The notes: a model not told the origin generated them from the sequence alone. DNA of 64,000 nucleotides from Candidatus Paracaedimonas acanthamoebae (GCA_017307065.1 JAFKGL010000011.1:1-64000), one strand, 5' to 3'; shown: positions 44,350 to 52,926, counted from the stretch's first letter. Program-made: numbers and translations.

Positions 44350-45609
44350 ATGCAAAAATTATTGAAATTTTCCTTCATCATTAGTTGCTTAATTAATATC
44401 CCAATTTTTGCGAGTGGAGAAATTGGCCGGATTGTCGCGGTAGTGGAAGATAAAATTATCTCTCAAGCTGATCTTGAAAATCGTTTAAAGCTTGCCATTT
44501 TATCTTCAGGCCTTGAAAACACTCCCGCCCATAGAAAGCAGCTTGAATCCCAAGTCATTCGCGTGATGGTGGATGAGCTTTTAAAAATCAATCGAGCAAA
44601 GCAATTTGATATCCATGCTTCCGAAAATGATATTGAGCACGCTATCAAAGATATTGAGCATCGAAATCAAATGGAAGAAGGCACCTTAAAAAAGCTTCTT
44701 CAATCCAATCATATTCCTCTAAAAATTTTAAAAACACAAATGGAAGCAGACATTGTATGGCGGGAATATATCCAAGCGCGCTATTATAATTCTGTTCAAA
44801 TCAGTGAAAGAGAATTGGAAAGAGCGAGCGAAAAATTTGCGCAGAAAAAGGATCAGCCTCAATTTTTACTAGCTGAAATCTTTTTGGAAGTTGACGCGTC
44901 TTCTCAAGAAGCCGACGTTGAAAGACGAGCGTGGGAATTTGTAAACAAAATTCGATCAGGGGCCAATTTCTCTGCGATTTCTCAACAATTTTCTCAAGCA
45001 GCCAGCGCCGCTCAATCAGGAGATATTGACTGGGTTGCGGCAGATCAACTCGATCCTGTCTTAAAACAAGTGATCGAAGGATTGAATGTCGGTAGTACCA
45101 CAGACCCTATCAAGACACAGCATGGCTACCATATCTTATTGCTTCGCGATAAAAGAGCCGCCGGTGAAAGCCTTGGTAAGGATACGCTCATTACTTTTAT
45201 TCAAACGCTATTCCCTTTAAGTCAGCCCTTTACGGAAGAGACTGTGAACCCCGTGATGCTTAAAGCACGAACGCTTGCAAATAGCGCCAAAAATTGCGCT
45301 GTCTTATCAACCCTTGTGAAATCAGATAAGAATATCGAAATACGAGAAGCCAAAAATTTATCTTTTGCTACCTTGATTCCTCAAATTCGTCAATTGATAG
45401 GCTCCTTAAATCCGGGGCAATCTTCGACTCCTTTACTCTCTGATGCAGGAGTGATTATGTTCACAGTGTGTGAAAAACAAGACATTAATCCCGAGAACCT
45501 TGCAAAAGAACAAGTGCGTAACATCCTAATCGAAGAAAAATTAAATAACCTTTCAAAAGGGGAGCTTCGAGAATTAAAAAGGAGAGCTCACGTCGAAATT
45601 CGTGATTAA
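44350..45609 (+). CDS. surA: Periplasmic chaperone/peptidyl-prolyl isomerase SurA
   Basis: A 419-residue exported protein: signal peptide MQKLLKFSFIISCLINIPIFAS, SurA N-terminal domain (about 20-160; IGRIVAVVEDKIISQADLENRL), and one clear parvulin domain (about 165-280; FLLAEIFLEVD, FSQAASAAQSGDIDWVAADQLDPVL, TQHGYHILLL) with a degenerate second one after it. SurA escorts unfolded outer-membrane proteins such as LptD to BAM. ATG 44350 has AAAAGG seven bases upstream; the frame extends back to a TTG at 44311. It is followed by rsmA with a 9-base gap. Confidence 0.9.
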   Translation: MQKLLKFSFIISCLINIPIFASGEIGRIVAVVEDKIISQADLENRLKLAILSSGLENTPAHRKQLESQVIRVMVDELLKINRAKQFDIHASENDIEHAIKDIEHRNQMEEGTLKKLLQSNHIPLKILKTQMEADIVWREYIQARYYNSVQISERELERASEKFAQKKDQPQFLLAEIFLEVDASSQEADVERRAWEFVNKIRSGANFSAISQQFSQAASAAQSGDIDWVAADQLDPVLKQVIEGLNVGSTTDPIKTQHGYHILLLRDKRAAGESLGKDTLITFIQTLFPLSQPFTEETVNPVMLKARTLANSAKNCAVLSTLVKSDKNIEIREAKNLSFATLIPQIRQLIGSLNPGQSSTPLLSDAGVIMFTVCEKQDINPENLAKEQVRNILIEEKLNNLSKGELRELKRRAHVEIRD

Positions 45610-45618
45610 AGCTTCTCG

Positions 45619-46461
45619 ATGCATCCTATAGATTGCCTTCCGCCTCTCCGAGAAACCCTTGAAAAACATGGGCTTCAGGCAAAAAAAACCTTTGGGCAAA
45701 ATTTTTTGTTTGACCTCAATTTAACCCATAAAATTTCCCACATCGCGGCACTTACTGCAGAAGATACCGCCATCGAGATTGGACCTGGGCCTGGCGGATT
45801 AACCCGAGCTCTTCTGAAAACACCCGCTCACAAAGTCTTGGCCATCGAAATTGATCCGCGCGCTATTAGCATCCTTGAAGAACTGAAACACCTCGAAGAT
45901 CAGCGATTGACGATTATTCAAGGAGATGCCTTAGCTATAAACTTAGTAGAAATGACGACAGCGCCCCGAAAAATTATTGCAAATTTACCTTATAATGTTG
46001 CAACGCCGCTCCTTATCAGGTGGCTCAAGCAAGCGGGTGCCTTTAAAAGCATGACCTTAATGTTCCAAAAAGAAGTGGCTGAGAGGATTACGGCCCACCC
46101 CGGCTCCAAAAGTTATGGTCGCCTTTCTGTCATGTGCCAGGCCCAAGCTGTCTGCAGGCGTGTGTTTGATCTTCCCCCGTCTGCTTTTATTCCGTCTCCT
46201 AAAGTGACCTCGAGTGTGGTCCACTTGATCCCTCACACTCCCGTTGTTGAGCCCAAGCTTTATCAGCATTTAGAGACCGTCACCAAATTTGCCTTTGGGC
46301 AACGCCGAAAAATGCTGCGCTCAAGCCTGAAAGGCTTAAATGTGAATGTGAGTGAGCTTTTGGAAAAAGCCGGCATCGAAAGTACACAACGAGCCGAAGA
46401 ATTAAGCCTTCAAGACTTTTTAAGGCTCGCCAAAACTTTTCAAGACTTAAAAACTGCTTAG
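45619..46461 (+). CDS. rsmA: 16S rRNA dimethyladenosine transferase
   Basis: A 280-residue KsgA enzyme that dimethylates A1518 and A1519 of 16S rRNA. Motifs include KKTFGQNFLFD at the N terminus, SAM-binding AIEIGPGPGGLTRALL, AIEIDPRAI, and the catalytic ANLPYNVATPLLIRW, then MFQKEVAERI and PPSAFIPSPKVTSSV. It is downstream of surA, as in many proteobacteria, but pdxA, which commonly lies between them, is not here. Confidence 0.96.
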   Translation: MHPIDCLPPLRETLEKHGLQAKKTFGQNFLFDLNLTHKISHIAALTAEDTAIEIGPGPGGLTRALLKTPAHKVLAIEIDPRAISILEELKHLEDQRLTIIQGDALAINLVEMTTAPRKIIANLPYNVATPLLIRWLKQAGAFKSMTLMFQKEVAERITAHPGSKSYGRLSVMCQAQAVCRRVFDLPPSAFIPSPKVTSSVVHLIPHTPVVEPKLYQHLETVTKFAFGQRRKMLRSSLKGLNVNVSELLEKAGIESTQRAEELSLQDFLRLAKTFQDLKTA

Positions 46462-46714
46462 TGATTCTAATTTTTTCATCATGTCTCAATCTTTAATAAG
46501 TAGTTTATTTAAAATATAGGTAAGAATACGTTTGGAAATTACAAGCCAACATTCAAAAATTACCTTTAATCATAAAAATGTCAAATTGTTAATAATGATG
46601 ACTTTTTAAAGGGAAAATTATTTTATAACTATTTGATTTGTATAATTTATTCATTTGATAAATGAAACGAATTTTCTTGAAATTTGTAGCGTTTTGTGGT
46701 AGTCTGATAGTAGG

Positions 46715-46807
46715 ATGAATAAAGAGAAAATCGCATCTTATACAGGCCTTGCAAAACCTTATAATCCTTTCACTCTCTCTGACATGAATCCTCAAGAAAA
46801 AGACTAA
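46715..46807 (+). CDS. Possible 30-residue ORF
   Basis: ATG at 46715 opens a 30-codon hydrophilic frame (MNKEKIASYTGLAKPYNPF start) to TAA at 46807, in an otherwise gene-free region. The only RBS is a weak TAGGA overlapping the start. It may be a small protein, the start of a lost gene or chance. Nothing recognisable. Confidence 0.2.
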   Translation: MNKEKIASYTGLAKPYNPFTLSDMNPQEKD

Positions 46808-46852
46808 AATAGGGATTAAAATCCTTACTTAGGAGAAGAAATAAAGCCTCAA

Positions 46853-47416
46853 CGCTCTTTTTAGCGAATACCCTCTCTTTGCCTGATGAAAGAGAAGGGA
46901 AACCCATCAGCGTGCGTGATAGGCAGGGTGAAAATGAGGAATGGAATAGATCTCATGGTGAGAGGTGAGATCTGTAAATTCTCAGGATATAATTGAGAAT
47001 AAGCCTGATTGGAGATGAAAAGGCCCACAAGAAACACCAAAGAAGTCTTTGCGAAAGAGGGAGTGAATGCATGCACTCTCTCTGAGGAAGGATAAAAGGG
47101 TCTAGGACCCAAGAGAAAAAACAGGATGTGATGCAGAAAGGAACATTCATCCAGTTTTACCTCTCCGAAACCCATCTTCTTTTCGAAGAGAGACGCACAA
47201 CTCTCTTCGGAGAGAGGAACAAACCATAAACAACATAAACAGGGAGTAATGATGAAGACATATGACCAAATAACTAACGTAAAATCAATCGATGGGACCA
47301 ACCATGGTTGGAGAAGTCAACAACAAAGAGAGGATCTCAGACTACCTGGCGAGGAAAAACCTTCAGCGTGTGGGATAAACATGGCGAGAAAAAGATGAAG
47401 AGATGAAAAGGCCTTT
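46853..47416. repeat. Cluster of inverted repeats in a gene-free region
   Basis: Consecutive palindromes fill this stretch. They include 46871-46880 with 46889-46899 (10 bp, one bulge); 46948-46955 with 46966-46973 (8 bp); 46978-46984 with 46994-47000 (7 bp); 47056-47065 with 47074-47083 (10 bp, one G-U); 47098-47102 with 47106-47110 (5 bp); 47161-47169 with 47206-47214 (9 bp), competing with 47184-47192 and 47201-47209 (9 bp); and a perfect 14-base palindrome at 47298-47311. Frames across it code for nothing recognisable. The composition (GAGAG/CTCTC-rich stems) recalls palindromic dispersed elements of intracellular alphaproteobacteria and resembles the cluster at 1984-2278. Confidence 0.6.
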
Positions 47417-47679
47417 TTTAGATTGTTTAGATCTGAAAGTTTTAGAGATAATTGGCTGGCCGCGTATGTTAGAAAAATCCTCTCTACCTTTATGAAAGAG
47501 CTCAAAAATGCAAATAGGAAAAAGTGTTGATTAAAAGATTGTTAAAAACAAAAACTAGGTAAAATTTTAATAGAATTTTAACCTTTGATTAACGTTTTAT
47601 TAATCAATTTAAAAATTGAGATATAAAACTTTTATCGCAATAAAATAGATAAAAACAAATAAAATCAAATACTTTTATC
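47417..47679. other. AT-rich spacer
   Basis: About 260 AT-rich bases between the palindrome cluster and a candidate RNA promoter. No gene, RNA or clear repeat was seen. Confidence 0.5.
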
Positions 47680-47707
47680 TTGAAGTCGTAAAATTATCTG
47701 CTATGAT
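47680..47707 (+). promoter_or_regulatory. Sigma70-like promoter of a candidate small RNA
   Basis: TTGAAG (47680-47685), a 16-base spacer and TATGAT (47702-47707) form a recognisable promoter. The expected start near 47714 is just upstream of a run of paired elements, with no ORF behind it. Confidence 0.45.
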
Positions 47708-47713
47708 AGGATT

Positions 47714-47847
47714 TAGATAGGCATTTGGGGGATGCCTTAGCCTCACTGAAGATCCGAAGACGAATTAGGGGGGGACTTCAGGCAACGATAATAATAAAAA
47801 GAATGCAGGGAGAGCTAAAAGGTCATCGAATCACCCCCTCTAACTTC
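47714..47847 (+). ncRNA. Candidate structured small RNA, unknown type
   Basis: Behind the promoter lie three pairings: a hairpin AGGCAT/ATGCCT (47719-47724 with 47732-47737, loop of seven with five G), a CTGAAG/CTTCAG helix (47746-47751 with 47776-47781), and a long-range helix of TTAGGGGGGG (47765-47774) with CCCCCTCTAA (47834-47843). The last is ten pairs with one G-U, and three more pairs beyond a bulge extend it to 47762-47764 and 47845-47847. The two later helices interleave, so they form a pseudoknot or alternate. The 3' end runs into U-rich sequence but lacks a standard terminator. It matches no RNA family I know. Confidence 0.4.
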
Positions 47848-48019
47848 ATACTTCTATTTCTTAAAAATTATCTTTGAATCAGTTGGTTATCTTCTTTTTT
47901 ATAGTGAAAAATTGATGATAAAATTCTTTAACGCAAAAACCTAAGAACTTGCGATATATAATATCGTCATGAACATCCAACTCTCCTTGATCACAAAAGA
48001 CATTCATCCCATAAATTCT

Positions 48020-48712
48020 CTAACTTGATTTAACCAAAGATCCATCTTTAGGAGAATAAATATAAGGCCCTTCAACACGTTTGCCTTTCTCATACACCAT
48101 ATAAGAGGCTACATTTCCATTTTCAAAATACTTGGTTGAATTTCCTTGAAGAAAACCTTGCTCATACGCTTCGGTTTGTAAAATTTTTCCTGACGGATAA
48201 TACGCTTTCATAATTCCATGCTTAATCCCTTTTTCATAAGGAATTGTTGCTATAATGTATCCTAAAGGGTTATAGGTGATCATATCGCCATGCATTTTTC
48301 CGTCCACATAAGGAACTTCATGCTGAAGAGCACCGCCTTTTGTGTAAAATTTTGCGAGTCCCTGGATTTTTCCTTTGTGATAGGGAAGCTCTGCTGAAAT
48401 CACGCCCTTTTCATAATTTTCTGCCAATCCATCCAACACGCCTTCTTTAAAATGATATTTGCGATGGGGTTTTCCCTCTTTATCATAAACAAGAGTCGGT
48501 CCTTCTCGAAGCCCATTCACAAAAGTCGCCCGTTTTGATACATTGCCCTTATGATCATAGTATTCAGCAACGCCGTTCCGTTGCCCACCTTTGAAAGGAA
48601 TCCGCCTTAAAAGCTTTCCTTTTGCTGTTTTAATCTCTTGAATTCCTTCAAGAATCATAGCGGTTTTTGGTTTTCCTAGACGCATCTCTTGTTGAGGGTG
48701 GATATTGCTCAT
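48020..48712 (-). CDS. MORN-variant (toxin-antitoxin repeat) protein
   Basis: The 230-residue protein is built almost wholly of MORN_2-type repeats of about 22 residues (for example GLREGPTLVYDKEGK, GVLDGLAENYEKG, GKMHGDMITYNPLG, GIKHGIMKAYYPSGK, GFLQGNSTKYFENG), about eight copies from residue 38 to the end, with no signal peptide. Such beta-hairpin arrays serve as binding scaffolds and include proposed antitoxins (YwqK-like). It starts 15 bases after the vgrG stop with GAGAAAG as RBS, so the two are co-transcribed. In that context it may be a spike adaptor, cargo or immunity protein; the sequence does not say which. Confidence 0.85.
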   Translation of the reverse strand: MSNIHPQQEMRLGKPKTAMILEGIQEIKTAKGKLLRRIPFKGGQRNGVAEYYDHKGNVSKRATFVNGLREGPTLVYDKEGKPHRKYHFKEGVLDGLAENYEKGVISAELPYHKGKIQGLAKFYTKGGALQHEVPYVDGKMHGDMITYNPLGYIIATIPYEKGIKHGIMKAYYPSGKILQTEAYEQGFLQGNSTKYFENGNVASYMVYEKGKRVEGPYIYSPKDGSLVKSS

Positions 48713-48727
48713 TTTCTTTCTCTATTT

Positions 48728-51700
48728 TTAAGCCAATGTAATGACTGCCCCAGTTATTTGAGTGCTCGCTTCGCCTCCTAAGGTGGCTGTGGCTTCACCC
48801 GCAATGGTGACAGTTGCTCCTGACATAGTAACTCCTGCCGTCCCTTCTAGAACAAGTTCTGTTTCTGCTGCCACATTCACTTCAGAAGCATTCACCGTTG
48901 TTTCACCTGTCGATTCTAACGTGGTTGCCCCTTCACTTGTCAGAGAAAGACTCGCGGCAGACATTGTCGTTTCTCCTTCTGCGGCAATCGTCAGAGCAGC
49001 CCCAGAATTTACTGTCATTTGAGCGCCAGACTCAAGAGTTGCCGCGGCCTCACTCTGAATCATAAGAGCCCCAGAACTTTGCAGGGTGATCGTCCCTCCC
49101 ACAATAATTTCAAAATTACCATCAATTTTCAGAGTATAGTTGCCTGTAATGGACTCTTCCACATTTCCCGCAACTGTAATGGCTTGGTTTGCTTGTAAAT
49201 TTACAGTTTGATCTCCTTGAACTTTAACTGTTTGCGTTCCTTGCTGCACCACAATTTCCTGATTCCCTTCTTCAACAATTGTCGTGTAATTGTTCTTTAT
49301 TTTTTCAAAGAAAAGTCCTTCTTTGACCAGGAAAGTCGCATCTCCCTTTGTTAATTCTTTGTAATCATTTCCTTCTTTTAAGACGAGAGAGTGATCGCCT
49401 TTTGTAAGATGTGTAGTGATGTTGCCTTCACTTAAGTGAGTATGAAGATTTCCTTTTTCAAGAGTTAGGGTTGCATCTCCTTTTTCAATAAAATGATCCG
49501 CATTTCCCTCTTTTTGTTGAATAAAATAATCCCCTTTATTCAAGAGTTCGAGATTACTGCCTTCCTCAATTTCAAGGAAGCGATCCCCATGATTGATAAG
49601 CACATTATAGTTCGCGTCTTTTTCGCTTTTGAGCTGCATCGTACGGCTTCCTTTCAGAAGTGTCAGATTATCATCTCCTTTTCCAGCCGGAAGTCCTTGT
49701 CCTTTCGGTGTTGTTTTCGCAACGGAGTCATCCTCACCTGCCAAAACAACTTCTCGATTCCCGCGATCAATCCACCACCAATAACTGCCTCTTTTAATCC
49801 AATCATTGACCGTTTCATTTACTCGTATCGTTAAATCTTTTTGAGAATGAAAAAAGACCTCTTCAGATTCTTTTAAATCTTCGAACCTGAGCTCGTTAAA
49901 GCCCTCTGGGCCTTTTTTCGTGGATCGACTTTTAATAGTACTTTTCGTTGGTTGTTCCGGAAGATAAGGAGGCATATTATCTGAATTATAGACCGTTCCA
50001 ATGACTAAAGGGCGATCGGGATTCCCCTCAAGGAATGTCACAACAACTTCCATTCCCACTCGAGGCGTGAAAAGGATTCCCCAATTATTTCCAGCCCATC
50101 CTTCAGCCACTCGAACCCAACAAGAACTATCTTGCTCATCTTTCGCACTGCTCTCTTCTTGACTCGAGGAAGAAGTTACTTGATCTTGATCTTCTTGAGA
50201 CTCATTGTCGAGCTGATTTCCCTTACCGACTTCGGTTCCTTTTGACTGAATATCCCAATGAAATCGCACTTTAATACGCCCATATTGATCCGTCCAAATT
50301 TCTTCATTTTTAGGCCCGGTCACACGCGCTGTTTGAGTTGAATAAATTCTGGGTTTTGGCGTTTTTAACGACGTTTTATAAGGAATACTAAAAGGGAACG
50401 CCGTAAATTGATTGCGATAATGATTATCATGAAGCCCAAGACCACCTGTTATATTCGCTTCATGAATCACGGTATGAAGAACATAAAGTTTATTAACATC
50501 TTTTCGCGTATGACCACGCATTTGAAACTTATAACCTGGGGCAAAAAAAGGAATTGTTGACGTCGCATCAACTGATTTACTCGGTAATTCATCCGCCTGA
50601 ATCCGCAAAGTCGACACTGTTTCTAATTTTGCTTGCTTCGGAAGATCTTCATGATCGAAAAGTCCCGGATAAGCGTAAACTTTACCGCCCAATCCCGTTC
50701 CATTGGATAAACTTGAAATCTTTGTCGACGCCGTCGTAAAATTGTAATCTACAAGAGAATGGGACTTGGGAACCACACGTTCAAGGACTTTGCAGGTGAC
50801 AAGTTTATTAAAATAATCAACGCCAGCCACCGCTTTCTCAAATTCCGCTATTTTAGCCCCAGGACAGTCTTCATGATTTATTGGCGCTTCTCCCAACACT
50901 AACGTATGATCGCCATGAGTGTGCTTAAAATAATAGAAAATTCCTTCTTCTTCCAAAAGACGACTTATAAAATCAAAAGAACTTTCATTATATTGAACGC
51001 AATATTCCCGCGGAACACGCCCACAATTTTTTGTTTTATCTTCAATTTTAAGCACCCCATTTTCTCGCAGCACTTGTTTGATAATATCAATGGCTGATTG
51101 GTGTTGAAAAATACGACAATCTTGCGTGAATTTTAACATCCAGAATTGGGGATAGATTTTGGCCTCATAATAAGTGACATTATCGTCCCCTTTATGGGCC
51201 GTGTGAAGCTGCGTAAATTCGCCAATAACACCATTAAAATACCGAATTTTAGGGTTTTTTTCTTCGTGGAAAGAAGAATCCTCATTTTCTAAAGACTCTT
51301 CTTCCGCGTTACGGCCAGGCTCTTTAAGATAGCGATTTCCGTCTTGAGAGGTATCATCTTGACGATATTGTGCCCTTGGTTGTTCAAGCTTTTCTTGAGG
51401 AGAACGAGTACGTTCTTCATGGCAAACAATCGAAATTGTTACGGTCTTCCCCACCATATCCGCAAAATTAATCGCGGGGTCATCCGAAATCATAAGAGTC
51501 GTATATTCAAAAGGTTCTGAAAGTATTTCAACACCTTGAAATTGTTGCAAAATTAGATGACGAGACCTGTCTTTTGAAGATGCATCTGTTCGACGATGAC
51601 GGGGGGGATTTTCTGAAAAGCCTGTTTCTTCTGTCTCTTGATAATCAATATCAATTTTTAATGAAATAGGTTTTTGATGTAAAAGAGTTGTTGAAACCAT
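48728..51700 (-). CDS. vgrG: Type VI secretion spike protein VgrG with long beta-helix tail
   Basis: The 990-residue protein follows VgrG architecture. The gp27-like base spans about residues 1-440, with NESSFDFISRLLEEEGIFYYF at 238-258. The gp5-like OB domain is about 460-575, with TDQYGRIKVRFHWD, CWVRVAEGWAGNNWG and PRVGMEVVVTFLEGNPDRPLVIG. A long triple-stranded beta-helix runs from about 615 to 990, in short repeats of the GDxxLxxxxGN kind that become Thr/Ala/Gly-rich at the end. No toxin domain is appended. Two charged low-complexity inserts (about 95-148 and 487-525) interrupt the base and OB domains. No other T6SS genes lie in the window, so it is an orphan VgrG whose partner is the MORN gene. 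Confidence 0.95.
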   Translation of the reverse strand: MVSTTLLHQKPISLKIDIDYQETEETGFSENPPRHRRTDASSKDRSRHLILQQFQGVEILSEPFEYTTLMISDDPAINFADMVGKTVTISIVCHEERTRSPQEKLEQPRAQYRQDDTSQDGNRYLKEPGRNAEEESLENEDSSFHEEKNPKIRYFNGVIGEFTQLHTAHKGDDNVTYYEAKIYPQFWMLKFTQDCRIFQHQSAIDIIKQVLRENGVLKIEDKTKNCGRVPREYCVQYNESSFDFISRLLEEEGIFYYFKHTHGDHTLVLGEAPINHEDCPGAKIAEFEKAVAGVDYFNKLVTCKVLERVVPKSHSLVDYNFTTASTKISSLSNGTGLGGKVYAYPGLFDHEDLPKQAKLETVSTLRIQADELPSKSVDATSTIPFFAPGYKFQMRGHTRKDVNKLYVLHTVIHEANITGGLGLHDNHYRNQFTAFPFSIPYKTSLKTPKPRIYSTQTARVTGPKNEEIWTDQYGRIKVRFHWDIQSKGTEVGKGNQLDNESQEDQDQVTSSSSQEESSAKDEQDSSCWVRVAEGWAGNNWGILFTPRVGMEVVVTFLEGNPDRPLVIGTVYNSDNMPPYLPEQPTKSTIKSRSTKKGPEGFNELRFEDLKESEEVFFHSQKDLTIRVNETVNDWIKRGSYWWWIDRGNREVVLAGEDDSVAKTTPKGQGLPAGKGDDNLTLLKGSRTMQLKSEKDANYNVLINHGDRFLEIEEGSNLELLNKGDYFIQQKEGNADHFIEKGDATLTLEKGNLHTHLSEGNITTHLTKGDHSLVLKEGNDYKELTKGDATFLVKEGLFFEKIKNNYTTIVEEGNQEIVVQQGTQTVKVQGDQTVNLQANQAITVAGNVEESITGNYTLKIDGNFEIIVGGTITLQSSGALMIQSEAAATLESGAQMTVNSGAALTIAAEGETTMSAASLSLTSEGATTLESTGETTVNASEVNVAAETELVLEGTAGVTMSGATVTIAGEATATLGGEASTQITGAVITLA

Positions 51701-51792
51701 TTTTCCCGCCCTAACAGATGAAGCCCCTTAAGTAAACGAAGTTTAAAGGACTTTTAAGGCGACTTCAAGGTTTGCGATCAAGAAGACTGAAT

Positions 51793-52128
51793 TTAGACCC
51801 CTCCAGGCTTTGGATTAAAATGGGTGGGAAATTTATCTGGAACGTCTTTCCATTCATCAGCATCAACGGGCGGCTCTCCTTTAAGCGTGATACGAGGCCA
51901 CTCAAGCGCATATTTTTGATTAACCTCCACCCAAAATTCCGAGCCCTCCACCGTATCTGCTTGAATCGCGTCAATAGGACATTCAGGCACACATACGCCG
52001 CAATCAATACACTCTTCGGGATTGATCACCAACATGTTTTCGCCTTCATAGAAACAGTTGACCGGACACACCTCAACACAATCCATATACTTACATTTTA
52101 CACAAGCATCATTCACAACGTAAGTCAT
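51793..52128 (-). CDS. fdxA: 7Fe-8S ferredoxin
   Basis: A 111-residue low-potential ferredoxin. Cysteines at 9, 12, 17, 21 and 25 ([21 protein letters not shown]) and in [18 protein letters not shown] would bind one 3Fe-4S and one 4Fe-4S cluster, as in the FdxA family. The C-terminal half (residues 65-111) is the long tail typical of alpha- and gammaproteobacterial FdxA. It carries electrons in the cytoplasm; partners are unknown. Nine bases behind the racemase gene on the same strand, so possibly co-transcribed. Confidence 0.95.
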   Translation of the reverse strand: MTYVVNDACVKCKYMDCVEVCPVNCFYEGENMLVINPEECIDCGVCVPECPIDAIQADTVEGSEFWVEVNQKYALEWPRITLKGEPPVDADEWKDVPDKFPTHFNPKPGGV

Positions 52129-52137
52129 CTTGCCCTC

Positions 52138-52926
52138 TTAATTCGACTTATAGGCTCTATGAATAAGCCGCTGCGCGACTAAACGCATAGGATCAATAAG
52201 ATCTTCTCTTTCTTCTTTTTCAAGTTCTTCAAAGGCTAAGGGAAATTCTGTGCACCCGAGAATAACTTTTTCAGCACCTTGGGCTTTCAGGGTTTGGACA
52301 TAACGTCGAAGAAGATCTTTTATGCGACCTGAGGCTTTGGAAAGAGCTTTCAAGCCATCAACAGGATTGTAAATAGCTTCATCTACTTTCAGTTGTTCTT
52401 CCGCTGTGACCTGAATTAATTCCACCCCTTTTTCGTCCAAGACATTCTTATAAATCAAAGAGTTGCGCGTTCCTGTTGTCGACAATAATCCTATTTTTTT
52501 AAGGGTGGGGAAATTTTCGGCAATCCCCTCGACTGTTTCTTTTACAAAATCACAAAGCACAAACCATTCATCCAATTTTTCCTGCTTGATACGCTCCATA
52601 AGGTCATTTAATAAAACCGGCGCATGAAAAGTATTGCAAGGAACCACACTTAGAATAGGACGATTAAATTTCTTCCCGACGAAAACAGCACTTCTAACAA
52701 TCTCAATCAAGACGTCCACAGGATTCGGCTGAGTTTGATCAAAGATATAGGTCGCTCGATCTGGGATCATGGAAGGAAACCCGAAATGCAAAACATCGCA
52801 ATGATCCTGATCTTGACTTACATGACGCAGCTTTTTCGTTTCTTCGATAATGAGTCCATGCAAAATTCGGCCTGCCTCAGGCCCCATTCCGCCAATAATT
52901 CCAATAATTGCAGCTTTTTGTAACAT
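52138..52926 (-). CDS. Aspartate/glutamate racemase family protein
   Basis: A 262-residue Asp/Glu racemase-fold protein. It begins AAIIGIIGGMGPEAG and has two candidate catalytic cysteines, one in SVVPCNTFHAP and one in ILGCTEFPLAF, plus LLSTTGTRNS. Cofactor-independent racemases of this family use a cysteine pair to invert Asp or Glu; D-amino acids feed peptidoglycan. The substrate is not resolved and the protein is longer than MurI-type enzymes. ATG 52926 is preferred over the GTG-started frame at 52968, since it begins at the family N terminus. Confidence 0.85.
   Translation of the reverse strand: MLQKAAIIGIIGGMGPEAGRILHGLIIEETKKLRHVSQDQDHCDVLHFGFPSMIPDRATYIFDQTQPNPVDVLIEIVRSAVFVGKKFNRPILSVVPCNTFHAPVLLNDLMERIKQEKLDEWFVLCDFVKETVEGIAENFPTLKKIGLLSTTGTRNSLIYKNVLDEKGVELIQVTAEEQLKVDEAIYNPVDGLKALSKASGRIKDLLRRYVQTLKAQGAEKVILGCTEFPLAFEELEKEEREDLIDPMRLVAQRLIHRAYKSN

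Noticed and set aside
46861-47301. 146-codon minus-strand frame across the palindrome block
   Set aside because: It has no RBS, reads through several hairpins and gives a peptide with no family resemblance; the open frame is better explained by repeat sequence.
47782-47805. Resemblance of GGC-AAC-GAT-AAT-AAT to the start of a tmRNA tag (NDNN)
   Set aside because: The frame continues with basic residues and never gives the hydrophobic Ala-rich tag end; no tRNA-like acceptor/T-arm pair flanks it.
48762-49022. 86-codon plus-strand frame inside vgrG
   Set aside because: It is antisense to the Thr/Ala/Gly-rich beta-helix repeats of VgrG, which create long open frames on the other strand.
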